Origin: Christensenellaceae bacterium Phil7
GTDB taxonomy: Bacteria; Bacillota; Clostridia; Christensenellales; CAG-138
DNA: 64,000 nucleotides
Direction of reading: 5' to 3'
Assembly (NCBI GenBank): GCA_001940845.1
Contig: MSGV01000010.1
Location: 124,001-188,000 of the forward strand
Below the pieces are notes generated by a model. The model was given only the letters and a program-made list of their open reading frames with translations, ran no database searches and was not told the DNA's origin. Below are positions 25,805 through 35,731 of this stretch, piece by piece; within the stretch, counting starts at the first letter, position 1, and the number at the start of each line of letters is the position of its first letter. Made by a program: the position numbers and the translations under genes.

Positions 25805-26824
25805 TCAGTTCAGATTCATAGCAATGCGCTGGACCAATACGGCATCGATGGTATTGACATCGCCATCGGCATTGAGATCCGCCAGAGCGAGCTGATCCTC
25901 GCTGAGCGTTATGATGCCCATAGTATGTCGGAGGACGAGCAATGCATCATCCACACCGATACTACCATCGCCATTGATGTCGCCGAGATCGGGGAGATAG
26001 GGGAGATCGGTTCCGTTGCCTTCGATGGAAACCTGAACATAGCCGTTGCCGACAGCATAGTCGAAGTTGTAGGGAGCAATTACGAGATAGTAAGTGCCTG
26101 CGGTTTCAAAGGTGTACTCGATGAAGCTGAAAGGAGTGCTTTCACCGTCGGGACGACCGTCATCGTTGTACGCAAGGGGCTGACCTTCCGCATTGAAGAG
26201 GGTGATATAGGTATCGACCCGAGGGGAGTTTTCGGGATCATCATACTGCCAGTTGGTCCTGAAGCTAACGGTTTCGCCAGCTTCTGCGGTATAGCTGAAA
26301 CCTATGGCATAGGTGTATTTCCAGTTGAGAGTGCCATCATCATCGAAGCTGCGGGGATAATAGATGGGGGTACCGAACTCGCGACCCACGCCTACTTCGT
26401 TGTTGAGGTAGGAATGACCATTGATATGGGTGTACTCGAGGTCGAGTGCGCCGGGGAAGTCATCGGTTACGGTAACAATGCATTCAGCGCTCACGCCGTT
26501 GTGTGCAGTTGCGGTGATGATAGCGGTTCCGGGAGAAACGCCGCGGATTGCGCCGCCTTCTTCATCAATAGCGCAGATATTGAGGTCGCTGGATTCAAAG
26601 ATGACTACGGGGTTGGTTGCATTTTCTGGGAGTACCGTTGCAGTGAGGGTTTCAAAGCCATATTCGGTTATGGGAAGGGTGATCTCGGTGTAGGTGAGGA
26701 TGATATCGCTTACTTCGATGAATTCTCCATCCTTGGTTTCGGGGGCGGGCTTTGCCAATACCGGCATGGTAAAAAGAGAGAATACCAAGATTGTCGACAA
26801 AAGCATTGCAAGAGTTCTTTTCAT
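25805..26824 (-). CDS. Secreted Big_2-like and PPC-like protein with dockerin
   Basis: The 339-residue product has a signal peptide (MKRTLAMLLSTILVFSLFTM), then a bacterial Ig-like Big_2 domain in residues about 35-120 (ATVLPENATNPVVIFESSD, SPGTAIITATAHNG). A beta-sandwich resembling PPC domains follows (FSYTAEAGETVSFRT, FETAGTYYLVIAPYN), and a type I dockerin closes it (GDINGDGSIGVDDALLVLR, ADLNADGDVNTIDAVLVQR). No catalytic domain. The dockerin and 3' region are close to those of the subtilase at 27365, so the two may assemble on the same scaffold (inference). AAGGAG precedes ATG 26824. Confidence 0.82.
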   Translation of the reverse strand: MKRTLAMLLSTILVFSLFTMPVLAKPAPETKDGEFIEVSDIILTYTEITLPITEYGFETLTATVLPENATNPVVIFESSDLNICAIDEEGGAIRGVSPGTAIITATAHNGVSAECIVTVTDDFPGALDLEYTHINGHSYLNNEVGVGREFGTPIYYPRSFDDDGTLNWKYTYAIGFSYTAEAGETVSFRTNWQYDDPENSPRVDTYITLFNAEGQPLAYNDDGRPDGESTPFSFIEYTFETAGTYYLVIAPYNFDYAVGNGYVQVSIEGNGTDLPYLPDLGDINGDGSIGVDDALLVLRHTMGIITLSEDQLALADLNADGDVNTIDAVLVQRIAMNLN

Positions 26825-26965
26825 TTTTTTGCTCCTTCAGCATATTAAAATTTTTAGAGCATTGCAGCTGTCATTCCTGAACCTAATCGCAGCCGCAAGC
26901 ATGGATAATCATGACAAGTGTGCGAAAAAAACAAGCGATTCACTGCAATACTGAAAAGCATACCA

Positions 26966-26994
26966 ATTATACCATGGGAATGATCATTCTGCAA
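26966..26994 (-). promoter_or_regulatory. Promoter of the Big_2/dockerin gene
   Basis: Minus strand TTGCAG (26989-26994), 17 bases, TATAAT (26966-26971), giving a leader of about 135 bases. Confidence 0.7.
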
Positions 26995-27038
26995 TCCCGC
27001 AGAGCGTGCTTTCTTCAAAAAAATAATTATAAAAATAT

Positions 27039-27233
27039 TTAAACAAAAATTGGGGCTGAAAAAACTTCCCTTTTGTAGTCCTTCTCTGCAAAATATTTGG
27101 ATAGGTCAATGTGATCCATAAACTCACAGAAAGTATATACCGGGTCAGCAATATCAATTAATTTTTCGATTTTCAATGGTAATTTCAGCTGACGAGCGGT
27201 ATAATTACCATTGGTATTTTGAGTTAGCTGCAT
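27039..27233 (-). pseudogene. N-terminal remnant of an IS1182-like transposase
   Basis: The 64-codon frame (LPLKIEKLIDIADPVYTFCE, FMDHIDLSKYFAEKD) matches my memory of the first 60 residues of IS1182-family DDE transposases. There the region is followed by a GRPRY segment and the catalytic domain, both missing here. It lies in an AT-rich stretch between two surface-protein genes and is probably inactive. No clear terminal repeats or target duplication seen. Confidence 0.6.
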
Positions 27234-27247
27234 AATTTATTATACCA

Positions 27248-27283
27248 AAAAATCGCTGAAGTCTCACGACATCAGCGATTTTT
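27248..27283. terminator. Symmetric hairpin between subtilase 3' end and IS remnant
   Basis: AAAAATCGCTGA pairs with TCAGCGATTTTT around a short loop that also contains GTC/GAC. It may be a bidirectional terminator or a relic of the IS end. Confidence 0.6.
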
Positions 27284-27364
27284 CTTTTAGGGGAGTTTTT
27301 TTACAGCCCCTGCCGATTCAATTGGTATCATCCTAAGCCGGAAGTTCGATCGAACGGGCTCCTA

Positions 27365-30300
27365 TCAGTTCAGATTCAGAGCCATGCGCTGGATCAATAC
27401 GGAATCGATGGTATTGACATTGCCGTCGCCATTGAAATCCGCCAGGACAAGCTGCTCATCGCTGAGCGGTATGACGCCAATGGCATAGCGGAGCACGAGC
27501 AATGCATCATCCACACCGATAAGTCCATCGCCATTCACATCGCCGATGAGCAGGGAGCCGGAACCGGAATACTGGACATTATCGATCTTGACGCCGTCAA
27601 AATCATCCTCGGTATAGGGATCCTTAACGAAGCTCCAGGTGAAGGTATAGGTGCCATCGGCGGGAGCGGTATAGACATAATTCGTCCATTCCTTGTTCGT
27701 GCCGGAATCCTGGAGCACGAGCTCACCATTGACTTCGAAATTGAAGAAGTCAAAATCCTCCTCACTGCCGACGAGATAATCGAAGGACAGGGTCTCGCCA
27801 GCGGCCATATCTATGACCGTGAAGAGCTCGGAGGTGGAATTGCCTATGGCATTATTGGTGGATTCGGCATAGTACCTGTCGCTGCCATAAACCGCACAGA
27901 ACGGATATGGAGCGGTGGTACCGAATAGCAGCTCTCCGCCCTCAACATTCAGAGCGGCTGCAAGCTCAAGATCATAACCCACGTTCACATCGATGGTCAG
28001 GGTATCTATGACCTCGCCATTTACAACTACATCGCAGCTTATGACCGCAGTGCCGGCCACTCTGCCCGCTGTAACGGTAGCCTTGCGCTTATTGCCATTC
28101 ACGGTCGCAATGCTCTCATCGGAGGAGCTCCAGACGAGATCATAGTTATTGGCATTTTCGGGAGTACGGATGAAGTTGACAACATCGGAACCGCCGAGGG
28201 TAAGCTCGACCGCATCCTTATCGAGCTCATAGCTCGTCAGATCAACAACCTCATTGGAAACCTCATCGGCGAAGAACAGAGCCATTACGATGCGGCCCAT
28301 GCCATTGCCGATCCTGTAGATGGTGAAGGTATCGGTATCGAGGTCATACTTGAAGATACCGCCCGAATTGGGAGTATCATGACCAAGCCAGCTCCAGTGG
28401 GATCCCACATAAATGCAGTTTTCCTGCTTATCATAGAGCATGGAGCCCGTCATACCCGATATGCCGATATGGCTGCCGCCATATTGAGGATCAAAGGTAT
28501 TGTTCATCGTGATGGTCTCAAGGATATTTCCCTCATAGTCAATAATTTTGAGCCGTTTGTTCGAAAGGCTATCAAAGTACATCAGCTTTCCATCGCCTAT
28601 TGCGGTCAAGCCCCAGCAATTTACATCGGAATCGCCGAAGAGCTCCAGCTCGCCGGTCTCAAGATCAAGGCGGCCAAAGCTATCCCCATTCGGGGACAGA
28701 GAGCTTCCATAAAAGTAAGCGTAAACGAAGCATTCATTGGTCTCTGGATCGAACGTAATATTTTTGATACGAACAGAACCGGTTCCGGGATTCGACCAGA
28801 CGAGCTCAGCTTCGAAGGTTTCGGGATCGATGCGATAGACCCCGCCTTCAACGTATGCGGAATCCGCATCGCCATAAGTGGCATATACAACGCCATTATT
28901 ATCCACAGCCGCATCCTGCCATCCGAATTCGCCGCCAAAGAAGCTAGTATCGATGGGCTTGACCGTAACATCGGTCAGCACATCATAATAGCCGTTCGAG
29001 CCCTCCTGGAAGGATATCCAGCTATTCTCGCACTGATTTGTCACATAGTTTTCGGTCGCATAGCCGATGATTGTGCGTCCGCGATCGAAGAAGCTATCGC
29101 CATTTGCATACACCATGCCATTATCTATCTCATATACCGCCTCATTGCCCGCATAGTCGGCAACGGTCACATAGTAATGCTCAGAAGCGGTCTCGTAAGC
29201 GGAAGCCACGCCGCGCTCGGATGCGAAAACACCTGTCTCATAGAGGCAATCGGTCAGTTCAGCATCGGAATAGACCGCATAATAAGCGAGATAGTTTTCA
29301 TCTATGATCTCGATGCCATTTTCATTGACCCTGATCTCGGGCGCCTGAGTATCCTTCGTCACGGGGATGACCCAACGGCCGGACTCATTCGCCTCAACGG
29401 TATATCCCTCATGATCGAGATAGGTTTCGAGAACGATATTCACCCTCTCATTCTCATCAAGATCGGAAGCATCGAAATCGAGGATGATATCATGCCAGGT
29501 CCAGCCCGCTCCGACCATTCCGCTGTTATAATAATCCTTCCTTACATAGGACTGGTCGAAGAGCGTATCGATCACATTGCCATCGAGATCTTCAACGAGA
29601 ACCTTGACCTGCTTCGCATTGCGCAGGAGCGTGTAGTAGAGATAATTGAAGGAATCGAGGATGCCATCGCCATTGGGGGAGATAGCGTTTCTATCCGCAA
29701 TATAGGTCTCGCCCGTCATATCGGCATACTGATTGATGCCGAGTCCCTGATCCAGACCATAGCCCGCAAAATTTGAATACAGATTGAGATTCTGGCGGAG
29801 GTTGACCTCACCGGTCGCATCCTGCCAATAGTAGCCGCGGTCGAGCATGGAGGGCTCATCCCAATCGCCTACATAGCCGAGGAACGGTATGGAGAGGTTG
29901 ATTCCAGCCTCATTATCCTGCTCGATGAGCTTGATCCAGCCCTCAAGGAAGCCGCCAACGGGGAAATTCTCCTCATAATAGGCGAGGAGCTCCTCGGTTG
30001 CGCTGATCGTCATGGTGACGGTCACGCTCTCGCCGGCGGGAACGGTCACGGATTCGTGTGCATTTGTGGATACCATATCGGTAACATTCCTGACGGAACC
30101 GCTGAGGAGCTTGACCTCGGTGGGATTCTCCTCATGCATCCAGGTTCCGCTGTATACGGCATCCATTGCCTCTTCCATGATGGCATAGGGAACCACCGAA
30201 TAGGTATGTGCTTCGGTTCCTATATTATTAAGTACAAAGCTGAAGGTGAATTCGCCATTCTCGCTATCGCCGAGCTCGAGCTTGGGGCGATCGCAGCCGG

Positions 30301-32242
30301 GAACGGTGAGATAGACATCGGTGCCTACGGCCTTGACTATATCGATGAGACCTGCGCCCTGCTGGCGAACGAAGCCCTGCACCTGATTGGCTGTGCTCAT
30401 TGCGAATGCATAAGCAAGCTGATTGATTTCAGCAGCGGAAGCATTGGGGAATTCCTCATTCAGGCGCTGCTTGATGATGGATAGTGCAGCGGAGATATGG
30501 GGAGTCGCCATCGAAGTACCATTCCAGGTATCGTACGAACTATCGGTATCGTTGCCGATCGCGGAATAGACGCCATCGCCGGGAGCTGCGATCTCGGGCT
30601 TGATGAGCATATCCGCAGTCGTGCCCCAGCTTGAGGAGTCAGCCATCTTTATTGCGCCATAGCTTGCGCCCAGCACGATCGTGCCCATGCCTTCGCCATC
30701 CGTGAGCTCTGCCACGATTGCTTCGCCATCTGCAAGGGAGAGAAGACCGACCGGAATGGTGCTGGTTATGGACGGACTGAACGAGCCGGCAGCATTATTA
30801 TATATAATTATGCCAATCGCACCCGCTGCTGCCGCATTTGTACACTTATCATTGAATGTCAGCGAGCCGCGCTTTACGAGTGCAATCGCGCCCTCTGCAT
30901 TGACGGCTTCAAGCTCTTCCGGAGTGCCGAGACCGGCATCGACCACGCGGTGTTCACCGGGAATGCTGCCGAGAATGGGATTATTCACAACTGTGGAATA
31001 ATAGAACTCCTTATCATTGAGCTTGAGATAGCCCATATTTGCATCGGTATTCACAACGGAACCGACCGCAAAGGAGCCATCGAAGGTTGCGGGCGAACTG
31101 ATCACGCCGTAATCGGGGTTGGATGTAAGTCCTCTATATTGGCTTATGTACCAATCGCCAAAGCTCGTCCAAAGGAGGTTATATGCATCATTGCCTGCCG
31201 CAACATTTATCGATATACCCGCTGCCTCAAGCGCCTCATAGGCTTCCGCCATTCCGACATAGCCGGTATAGGGATTGGAGAAGCCTGCAGTGGAACCAAG
31301 GCTCATATTCACGGAATCGACGCCGAGATAGACGCAATCCTCCAATGCGGAAAGGATCGTGCTGAAATATGCGCTGCCGCTCTCCTCAAACACCTGCATG
31401 ACTGCGAGCTGCGCATCGGGAGCAACGCCCTTGAAATCATCGCCGTTATTGCCCGCTGCGATACCAGCAACATGGGTGCCGTGGTCGCTTGCGGTATGGT
31501 TGGGATCATAGTCATAATCAAAATAATCCCAGTTGAAAGCCTGCTTCTCACTATAGAAGAGCTGGCTTGCATCCTTACCGAAATGGACGAGATCGCCATA
31601 CTGTGCGATGACATCCTGGAGATACTCCACGTCCACCTTGGTATTCTCGGGCTGCACGCTGAATGCCTCATGGGTATGGCGGATGCCTGTATCGATGATG
31701 GCTATGATCGTGCCTTCACCGGTATAGCCGAGTTCCCATGCATCCTGAGCTCCGATCGTGCCGGTGCTGTTGGACATGCTGGGCGTGACGGGCATATCCT
31801 CTTCCGCCGCTGTTTCAAACTGAACGGGGATGAAGGCATCGATACCATCGAGCTGATTCAGCTTCTCGAGCATCCAATACTTGCCCTCGAAGGAGAAACC
31901 ATTGAACAGCAAAGCATAGCGATCCTTGATCTCAATGCTCTGGCCGATAGCGGCTTCCACGCGCTCGATCTGCTTGGGGAGCTTACCGAGGAGCTTTTCA
32001 GCGACCTTTGCCGCTTTATTAACGGATTTGGTCTGCTGTAGTGCCGGTGTGCCATCTACTTTTACAAGTATCATGACATCAGCGTTCGGGTCTGTGTTGG
32101 AATCGTCCACAACATTTGCGAGTACGTCCTGCGCAGCCTTAACGCCTGCATTGCTATCCGCAAGTGCAAATACCGATGAAAAACTCATCAGCAGCATTGC
32201 GAGCGCGATCGCAAAAGCGATCGACTTCTTAGTAAGTTGCAT
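27365..32242 (-). CDS. Large secreted subtilisin-like protease (lactocepin/C5a-peptidase type) with dockerin
   Basis: The 1625-residue product starts at ATG 32240-32242 with AGGAGG six bases upstream. It has a signal peptide, an inhibitor-like propeptide (about 50-140), and an S8 domain with Asp184 (AIIDTGI), His254 (SDHGTHVAG) and Ser577 (NGTSMATPH). A PA insert lies near 410-530. Fn3-like domains, a propeller-like stretch, a Big_2-type domain, a beta-sandwich and a C-terminal dockerin (GDVNGDGLIGVDDALLVLR) follow. All triad residues are present, so it should be active on extracellular proteins. It could supply peptides for PepT and the lysine pathway (inference). No sortase signal; the dockerin may be its anchor. 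Confidence 0.92.
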   Translation of the reverse strand: MQLTKKSIAFAIALAMLLMSFSSVFALADSNAGVKAAQDVLANVVDDSNTDPNADVMILVKVDGTPALQQTKSVNKAAKVAEKLLGKLPKQIERVEAAIGQSIEIKDRYALLFNGFSFEGKYWMLEKLNQLDGIDAFIPVQFETAAEEDMPVTPSMSNSTGTIGAQDAWELGYTGEGTIIAIIDTGIRHTHEAFSVQPENTKVDVEYLQDVIAQYGDLVHFGKDASQLFYSEKQAFNWDYFDYDYDPNHTASDHGTHVAGIAAGNNGDDFKGVAPDAQLAVMQVFEESGSAYFSTILSALEDCVYLGVDSVNMSLGSTAGFSNPYTGYVGMAEAYEALEAAGISINVAAGNDAYNLLWTSFGDWYISQYRGLTSNPDYGVISSPATFDGSFAVGSVVNTDANMGYLKLNDKEFYYSTVVNNPILGSIPGEHRVVDAGLGTPEELEAVNAEGAIALVKRGSLTFNDKCTNAAAAGAIGIIIYNNAAGSFSPSITSTIPVGLLSLADGEAIVAELTDGEGMGTIVLGASYGAIKMADSSSWGTTADMLIKPEIAAPGDGVYSAIGNDTDSSYDTWNGTSMATPHISAALSIIKQRLNEEFPNASAAEINQLAYAFAMSTANQVQGFVRQQGAGLIDIVKAVGTDVYLTVPGCDRPKLELGDSENGEFTFSFVLNNIGTEAHTYSVVPYAIMEEAMDAVYSGTWMHEENPTEVKLLSGSVRNVTDMVSTNAHESVTVPAGESVTVTMTISATEELLAYYEENFPVGGFLEGWIKLIEQDNEAGINLSIPFLGYVGDWDEPSMLDRGYYWQDATGEVNLRQNLNLYSNFAGYGLDQGLGINQYADMTGETYIADRNAISPNGDGILDSFNYLYYTLLRNAKQVKVLVEDLDGNVIDTLFDQSYVRKDYYNSGMVGAGWTWHDIILDFDASDLDENERVNIVLETYLDHEGYTVEANESGRWVIPVTKDTQAPEIRVNENGIEIIDENYLAYYAVYSDAELTDCLYETGVFASERGVASAYETASEHYYVTVADYAGNEAVYEIDNGMVYANGDSFFDRGRTIIGYATENYVTNQCENSWISFQEGSNGYYDVLTDVTVKPIDTSFFGGEFGWQDAAVDNNGVVYATYGDADSAYVEGGVYRIDPETFEAELVWSNPGTGSVRIKNITFDPETNECFVYAYFYGSSLSPNGDSFGRLDLETGELELFGDSDVNCWGLTAIGDGKLMYFDSLSNKRLKIIDYEGNILETITMNNTFDPQYGGSHIGISGMTGSMLYDKQENCIYVGSHWSWLGHDTPNSGGIFKYDLDTDTFTIYRIGNGMGRIVMALFFADEVSNEVVDLTSYELDKDAVELTLGGSDVVNFIRTPENANNYDLVWSSSDESIATVNGNKRKATVTAGRVAGTAVISCDVVVNGEVIDTLTIDVNVGYDLELAAALNVEGGELLFGTTAPYPFCAVYGSDRYYAESTNNAIGNSTSELFTVIDMAAGETLSFDYLVGSEEDFDFFNFEVNGELVLQDSGTNKEWTNYVYTAPADGTYTFTWSFVKDPYTEDDFDGVKIDNVQYSGSGSLLIGDVNGDGLIGVDDALLVLRYAIGVIPLSDEQLVLADFNGDGNVNTIDSVLIQRMALNLN

Positions 32243-32273
32243 ATGAACCTCCTGTTGATTAGATTGTAGGCTA

Positions 32274-32302
32274 ATTATACCACGTTCTCCATTATCATTC
32301 AA
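32274..32302 (-). promoter_or_regulatory. Promoter of the subtilase gene
   Basis: Minus strand TTGAAT (32297-32302), 17 bases, TATAAT (32274-32279). Confidence 0.75.
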
Positions 32303-32713
32303 TAGCTTTCTAAGAGGTCAGTATAATAGACTAATCTTTCATTTAATATTTAAATCGTCCAAGCGTGATATATGTGTTTTATCATTTTTCAGCACTAATA
32401 TAAGATAGTTGCAACACGTATTGTTTTCCATGATTCGATTTCACCCAAGCTGCCTATTATTTCTAAGCTTTTTGGATAAAATTTGTTTAAAAATATTTTT
32501 ATCGAACATGCCTCGAATGATCGGAGAATTCCGCTCTACTCCGGCATCAGAATATCGTTTTCGCTCAAATCCTCTGCTTCAACTATATAAAGCGAGCGGA
32601 CATTCACACAATTCTCCGATCTGGAGCAAAGCATGAATGCCCGTTTTTATATATTTAATGGTTTTTGTTCACACGATGCGCAGCTATCCGCTCGCGTCGA
32701 TTTTATAATCATC
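32303..32713. other. AT-rich intergenic region without recognisable features
   Basis: About 410 bases between the subtilase promoter and the end of the phage-like gene. Short frames only; I see no RNA, repeat or clear terminator. Confidence 0.5.
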
Positions 32714-34696
32714 TCATTCCCAGGTTATCTCCCTATCGATGGTGACGATCAAATTTTCACCTGTGCCCGTCAACGAGAGGCGGCAATGCGTGAAGTTATG
32801 GTATTCCGGAGCATAAAGAGCCGAGCCTGCGGTCGGTTGGAATCTATAATAATCATCGCCAAGCTGGGTGACTATCCAATCTGCGGAGCTCATTGCGCCA
32901 TTTGAGAGCTTGCCCGCGGTCAGCAGGATCTTTTTTCCCTCCGAATTCAGGATGAAAGGCCAGAACCGCACATGGCTTGTCTCTTTCCACGATGCGCCTT
33001 TAACATAGAGCGTCGGTATCCTTTCGACCCCATTTTCCCGCTTCATGGCGAATGGGATAAAGCCGGTCAGCACCCTTTCGACATCGGGCGCCTCATAGGT
33101 TGAGGCATTATCCGAAAGGTACATTCCATCCTTGTAGCCCTTGCCATCTCCATATATTTCGGTACTATTATAGCATTCCGCCTGCGCCAATACGCCCGTA
33201 TCGAGCGCATTCCTCACGGCCGCTGCCGTTATGACCACATCCCCCGTCACGCTTGCGATTGAAATATTGCCCGAGCCATATGCAGCGCTCGTTATATCCG
33301 CCCCGCCCATGACAATGGAAATAGCTTTATCATTCAGCGTATAGCCCTTTGCCGCAGTCAAGCTTGCGCTATAGCGCTCTCCGCGAGCTATGGATACGCT
33401 GCCATTGCTCGTCGTGACATGCGACAATTCATTGGTTATGGTATACTTCGTGATGCTTCCGCCGACCACCCTATTCCTTCCTATGCCGACACGGATGCAG
33501 TTTATTACGCCCGTACTGCGATCTATGGAGACGATATCCAATGCGGTCTCCAATGCGGAATCATTGGAGCGCACCCCCTCATTAGCGGCATCATAGCTGC
33601 TGTTCGCCGCACATGTAATGGTCAGCACCGGGCAAGGAAGCTTATCGAGCGCTGCCGTATCCTTATGGCAGTGTCCGCTGAATACCCCGAGGCACCTCCC
33701 TTTATACGCTGAAAAATCCTTATTTATGGCCACATTTGCCCATGCACCCTCATTACGGGAGGCTTCGAAAGCATATGTACCCATATAGGACGTGCGCTTG
33801 CAGAATGCCGAAATTATGCCCTCCAGCACAATATTATCCCTGCAAAGCGCTGCGGAATCATAATCGCCATTGGGCGGGATATGCGTTATTATTATGCAAT
33901 CATAGCCCGTTGGCAGCACCAAAGCGGTATTGCAGAGCCAATCAAGCTGCGCTTGGCCATAGCCCCCATGATTGAAGCTATCATAATTGGCAGTACCATC
34001 CGGCTTGGCGGAGGCATCCCCCGACCAGAAGCTATCCAGCGCAATGATACGAATGCTCTGCTTCGCATCATCAACATAATAATAGCTGCCCTCCGAAGCG
34101 AAATGATAGCTCTGGTTTGCCGAAAGCGGCTTGAAGAGCACGGATTTGAGCTGCTCCTGGGTGAATTTGAATCCATAATAATTCTCCTTGGTGCCATCCG
34201 CTCCGAGCGTCCAACCCCAGCAGCCATCGTGATTGCCCCTGACCCTGATGAGCCTATCGAGCCCGATCGGAGCAATTTTGGAATCGGCATATGCAAAATC
34301 ATCCCACATGAGCTGCGCCGTCTCCTCGGCGGCATTGGTAGCCGTATCGCCGCACATAAGGCAATATGGGATATGGCAGGCATCCATCAGATATGCCGCA
34401 AGCATACCGATATTCCTCCCATAATTGGCATTCGCCACGGAGGCTCTGAGATGCAGATCCGAGAACCATACGAACTGCACCACATCCGCTCCGCCCTCAA
34501 GCTTCAAAAGCTGCGCGGAATGGACGGCATTGGCAAGCTTGCTTCGCCAATATTCGGGTATGCTCAGCCTATTCGGTATCGCCTCTATCGCCGCGGCCAT
34601 CTGCGCCGGAGTATAGACGGCGCGCACACCGCTCTTATTCCTTATAGCATCGGCAATGCCCGCATAATTCAAATCATTCGTTCTGACTATGCTCAT
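32714..34696 (-). CDS. Phage-tail-like protein with calcineurin-type metallophosphoesterase domain
   Basis: The 660-residue protein opens with a segment common in tail-associated phage proteins (NDLNYAGIADAIRNKSG, YTPAQMAAAIEAI). Residues about 65-400 have a full metallophosphoesterase set: FSDLHL, CGDTATN, RVRGNHDG, ITHIPPNGD and FSGHCHKD. A beta-rich repeat domain (GERYSASLTAAKGYTL) and a C-terminal sandwich follow. No signal peptide. The start overlaps the upstream gene by one base. Only two such genes occur here, so it is a remnant or a domesticated pair, not a prophage. Substrate unknown. Confidence 0.7.
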   Translation of the reverse strand: MSIVRTNDLNYAGIADAIRNKSGVRAVYTPAQMAAAIEAIPNRLSIPEYWRSKLANAVHSAQLLKLEGGADVVQFVWFSDLHLRASVANANYGRNIGMLAAYLMDACHIPYCLMCGDTATNAAEETAQLMWDDFAYADSKIAPIGLDRLIRVRGNHDGCWGWTLGADGTKENYYGFKFTQEQLKSVLFKPLSANQSYHFASEGSYYYVDDAKQSIRIIALDSFWSGDASAKPDGTANYDSFNHGGYGQAQLDWLCNTALVLPTGYDCIIITHIPPNGDYDSAALCRDNIVLEGIISAFCKRTSYMGTYAFEASRNEGAWANVAINKDFSAYKGRCLGVFSGHCHKDTAALDKLPCPVLTITCAANSSYDAANEGVRSNDSALETALDIVSIDRSTGVINCIRVGIGRNRVVGGSITKYTITNELSHVTTSNGSVSIARGERYSASLTAAKGYTLNDKAISIVMGGADITSAAYGSGNISIASVTGDVVITAAAVRNALDTGVLAQAECYNSTEIYGDGKGYKDGMYLSDNASTYEAPDVERVLTGFIPFAMKRENGVERIPTLYVKGASWKETSHVRFWPFILNSEGKKILLTAGKLSNGAMSSADWIVTQLGDDYYRFQPTAGSALYAPEYHNFTHCRLSLTGTGENLIVTIDREITWE

Positions 34697-35268
34697 CAGT
34701 AGCTCACCTCATCGCCATTCGGCAGCGAACCAAGCACTGCGGAGATTATTTCTTCCTTATCATTTGTCGTCCAGTAATCCACGCCCTTCACGGGGGTATG
34801 CCCGGACTCTCCATCCTCACCCTTCAGACTTTCAAGCCATTCCTGTACAGTGCCGGTATAGCCATTCGATACAGCCAGCTCATATGCAGACGCTCCATTT
34901 TTTGCGGTCAGGCTGCCATCGGTACCGATATCGACCTCGTTTGCATCGCCATCGAGCGCGCTCTGATCGCAGTAAATGCGAACCGTAGTGCTTGAAATGA
35001 CGCCCTCCACCATGACGCCAATATCGACCATGGAGGTATCCCAATACATCGTCGGGATGCTGCACCGGCTGCCGGTGAATTCCACCTTCTGGCACAGGCT
35101 CGCACCATATCGCCTATAATTGAATACTGCAATCCTGTTTTGGAGCTCATCCCATTCGGAATCAAATGTAAATTCGACCATATATCCGCTGTTGCCCCGC
35201 ACGATCACGGCCGGAGCCGCAAGATTTGCGATCTTATCGGCGATATTGATCTTGATAATACTACTCAT
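34696..35268 (-). CDS. Phage-like (tail/baseplate-type) protein
   Basis: The 190-residue product starts at ATG 35266-35268 after AAGGAGGAAG. The frame is open to 35295 without a site. The N-terminal 110 residues are beta-rich. The C-terminal part has SAYELAVSNGYTGTVQEWLE and HTPVKGVDYWTTNDKEEI, segments that recur in tail-fibre and baseplate proteins of phages of Bacillota. It is translationally coupled to the phosphoesterase gene. Confidence 0.65.
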   Translation of the reverse strand: MSSIIKINIADKIANLAAPAVIVRGNSGYMVEFTFDSEWDELQNRIAVFNYRRYGASLCQKVEFTGSRCSIPTMYWDTSMVDIGVMVEGVISSTTVRIYCDQSALDGDANEVDIGTDGSLTAKNGASAYELAVSNGYTGTVQEWLESLKGEDGESGHTPVKGVDYWTTNDKEEIISAVLGSLPNGDEVSY

Positions 35269-35501
35269 CTTCCTCCTTATAATGGAAAAATCCATCTCGC
35301 GGGAGCTTTGATCCGCACCAAACCCTTTATCCCGGCGTTGGGGAGCACCGGGCAGTGGGGACGGAGCTTTACCGTTTAATGGATTTAACCATTCATACTA
35401 TTATAGCATAATTTTATAGTTTTTTCAATGGGAGTTCGTGAGCATGGAAAAGGATTGAGTTCCTGATTTTCTCAGCAGCATGGGGGTATTTAGCCATAAA
35501 A

Positions 35502-35551
35502 ATACCTCCTAAGTAGATTTTGGTTATTTACCTTGTCTACTTAAGAGGTAT
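35502..35551. repeat. 16-bp inverted repeat with 18-base spacer
   Basis: ATACCTCCTAAGTAGA (35502-35517) and TCTACTTAAGAGGTAT (35536-35551) pair at 15 of 16 positions. It could be a terminator-like hairpin, an operator, or an end of the phage-like island. Confidence 0.7.
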
Positions 35552-35608
35552 CTTATCAATCCGCCTGTCGCTTTTCCTCCTGCCGGATTCGCTTTCCCGG
35601 TCAGAAAT

Positions 35609-35684
35609 TCATTGCTTCTTCCTATTCAGATTGTATGGTAATATGAGTATGAAGGTTTGGGCTGCCGCAGCGATACAGCAGCCC
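35609..35684 (-). repeat. Conserved 3' element of LRR genes, copy 2
   Basis: In gene orientation, hairpin GGGCTGC/GCAGCCC (35659-35684), AT-rich spacer, then TAGGAAGAAGCAATGA (35609-35624). Confidence 0.7.
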
Positions 35685-35731
35685 GATCAACAGAAGGTTT
35701 CCTTTTCAATCCTTAGTGCATTGAAAAGCCA

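Larger units (their letters stand above)
35269..35731. other. Intergenic region with a long inverted repeat and an LRR 3' element
   Basis: Holds the inverted repeat at 35502-35551 and the 3' element of the next LRR gene at 35609-35684. The rest (35296-35500) shows nothing recognisable. Confidence 0.5.

Noticed and set aside
28379..29776. 465-codon plus-strand frame opposite the subtilase
   Set aside because: It is the antisense shadow of the protease gene. No ribosome site and no recognisable domains; the minus frame has a full catalytic triad.
32714..35268. Complete prophage
   Set aside because: Only two tail-like genes are present; no integrase, terminase, portal, capsid or lysis genes and no attachment repeats.
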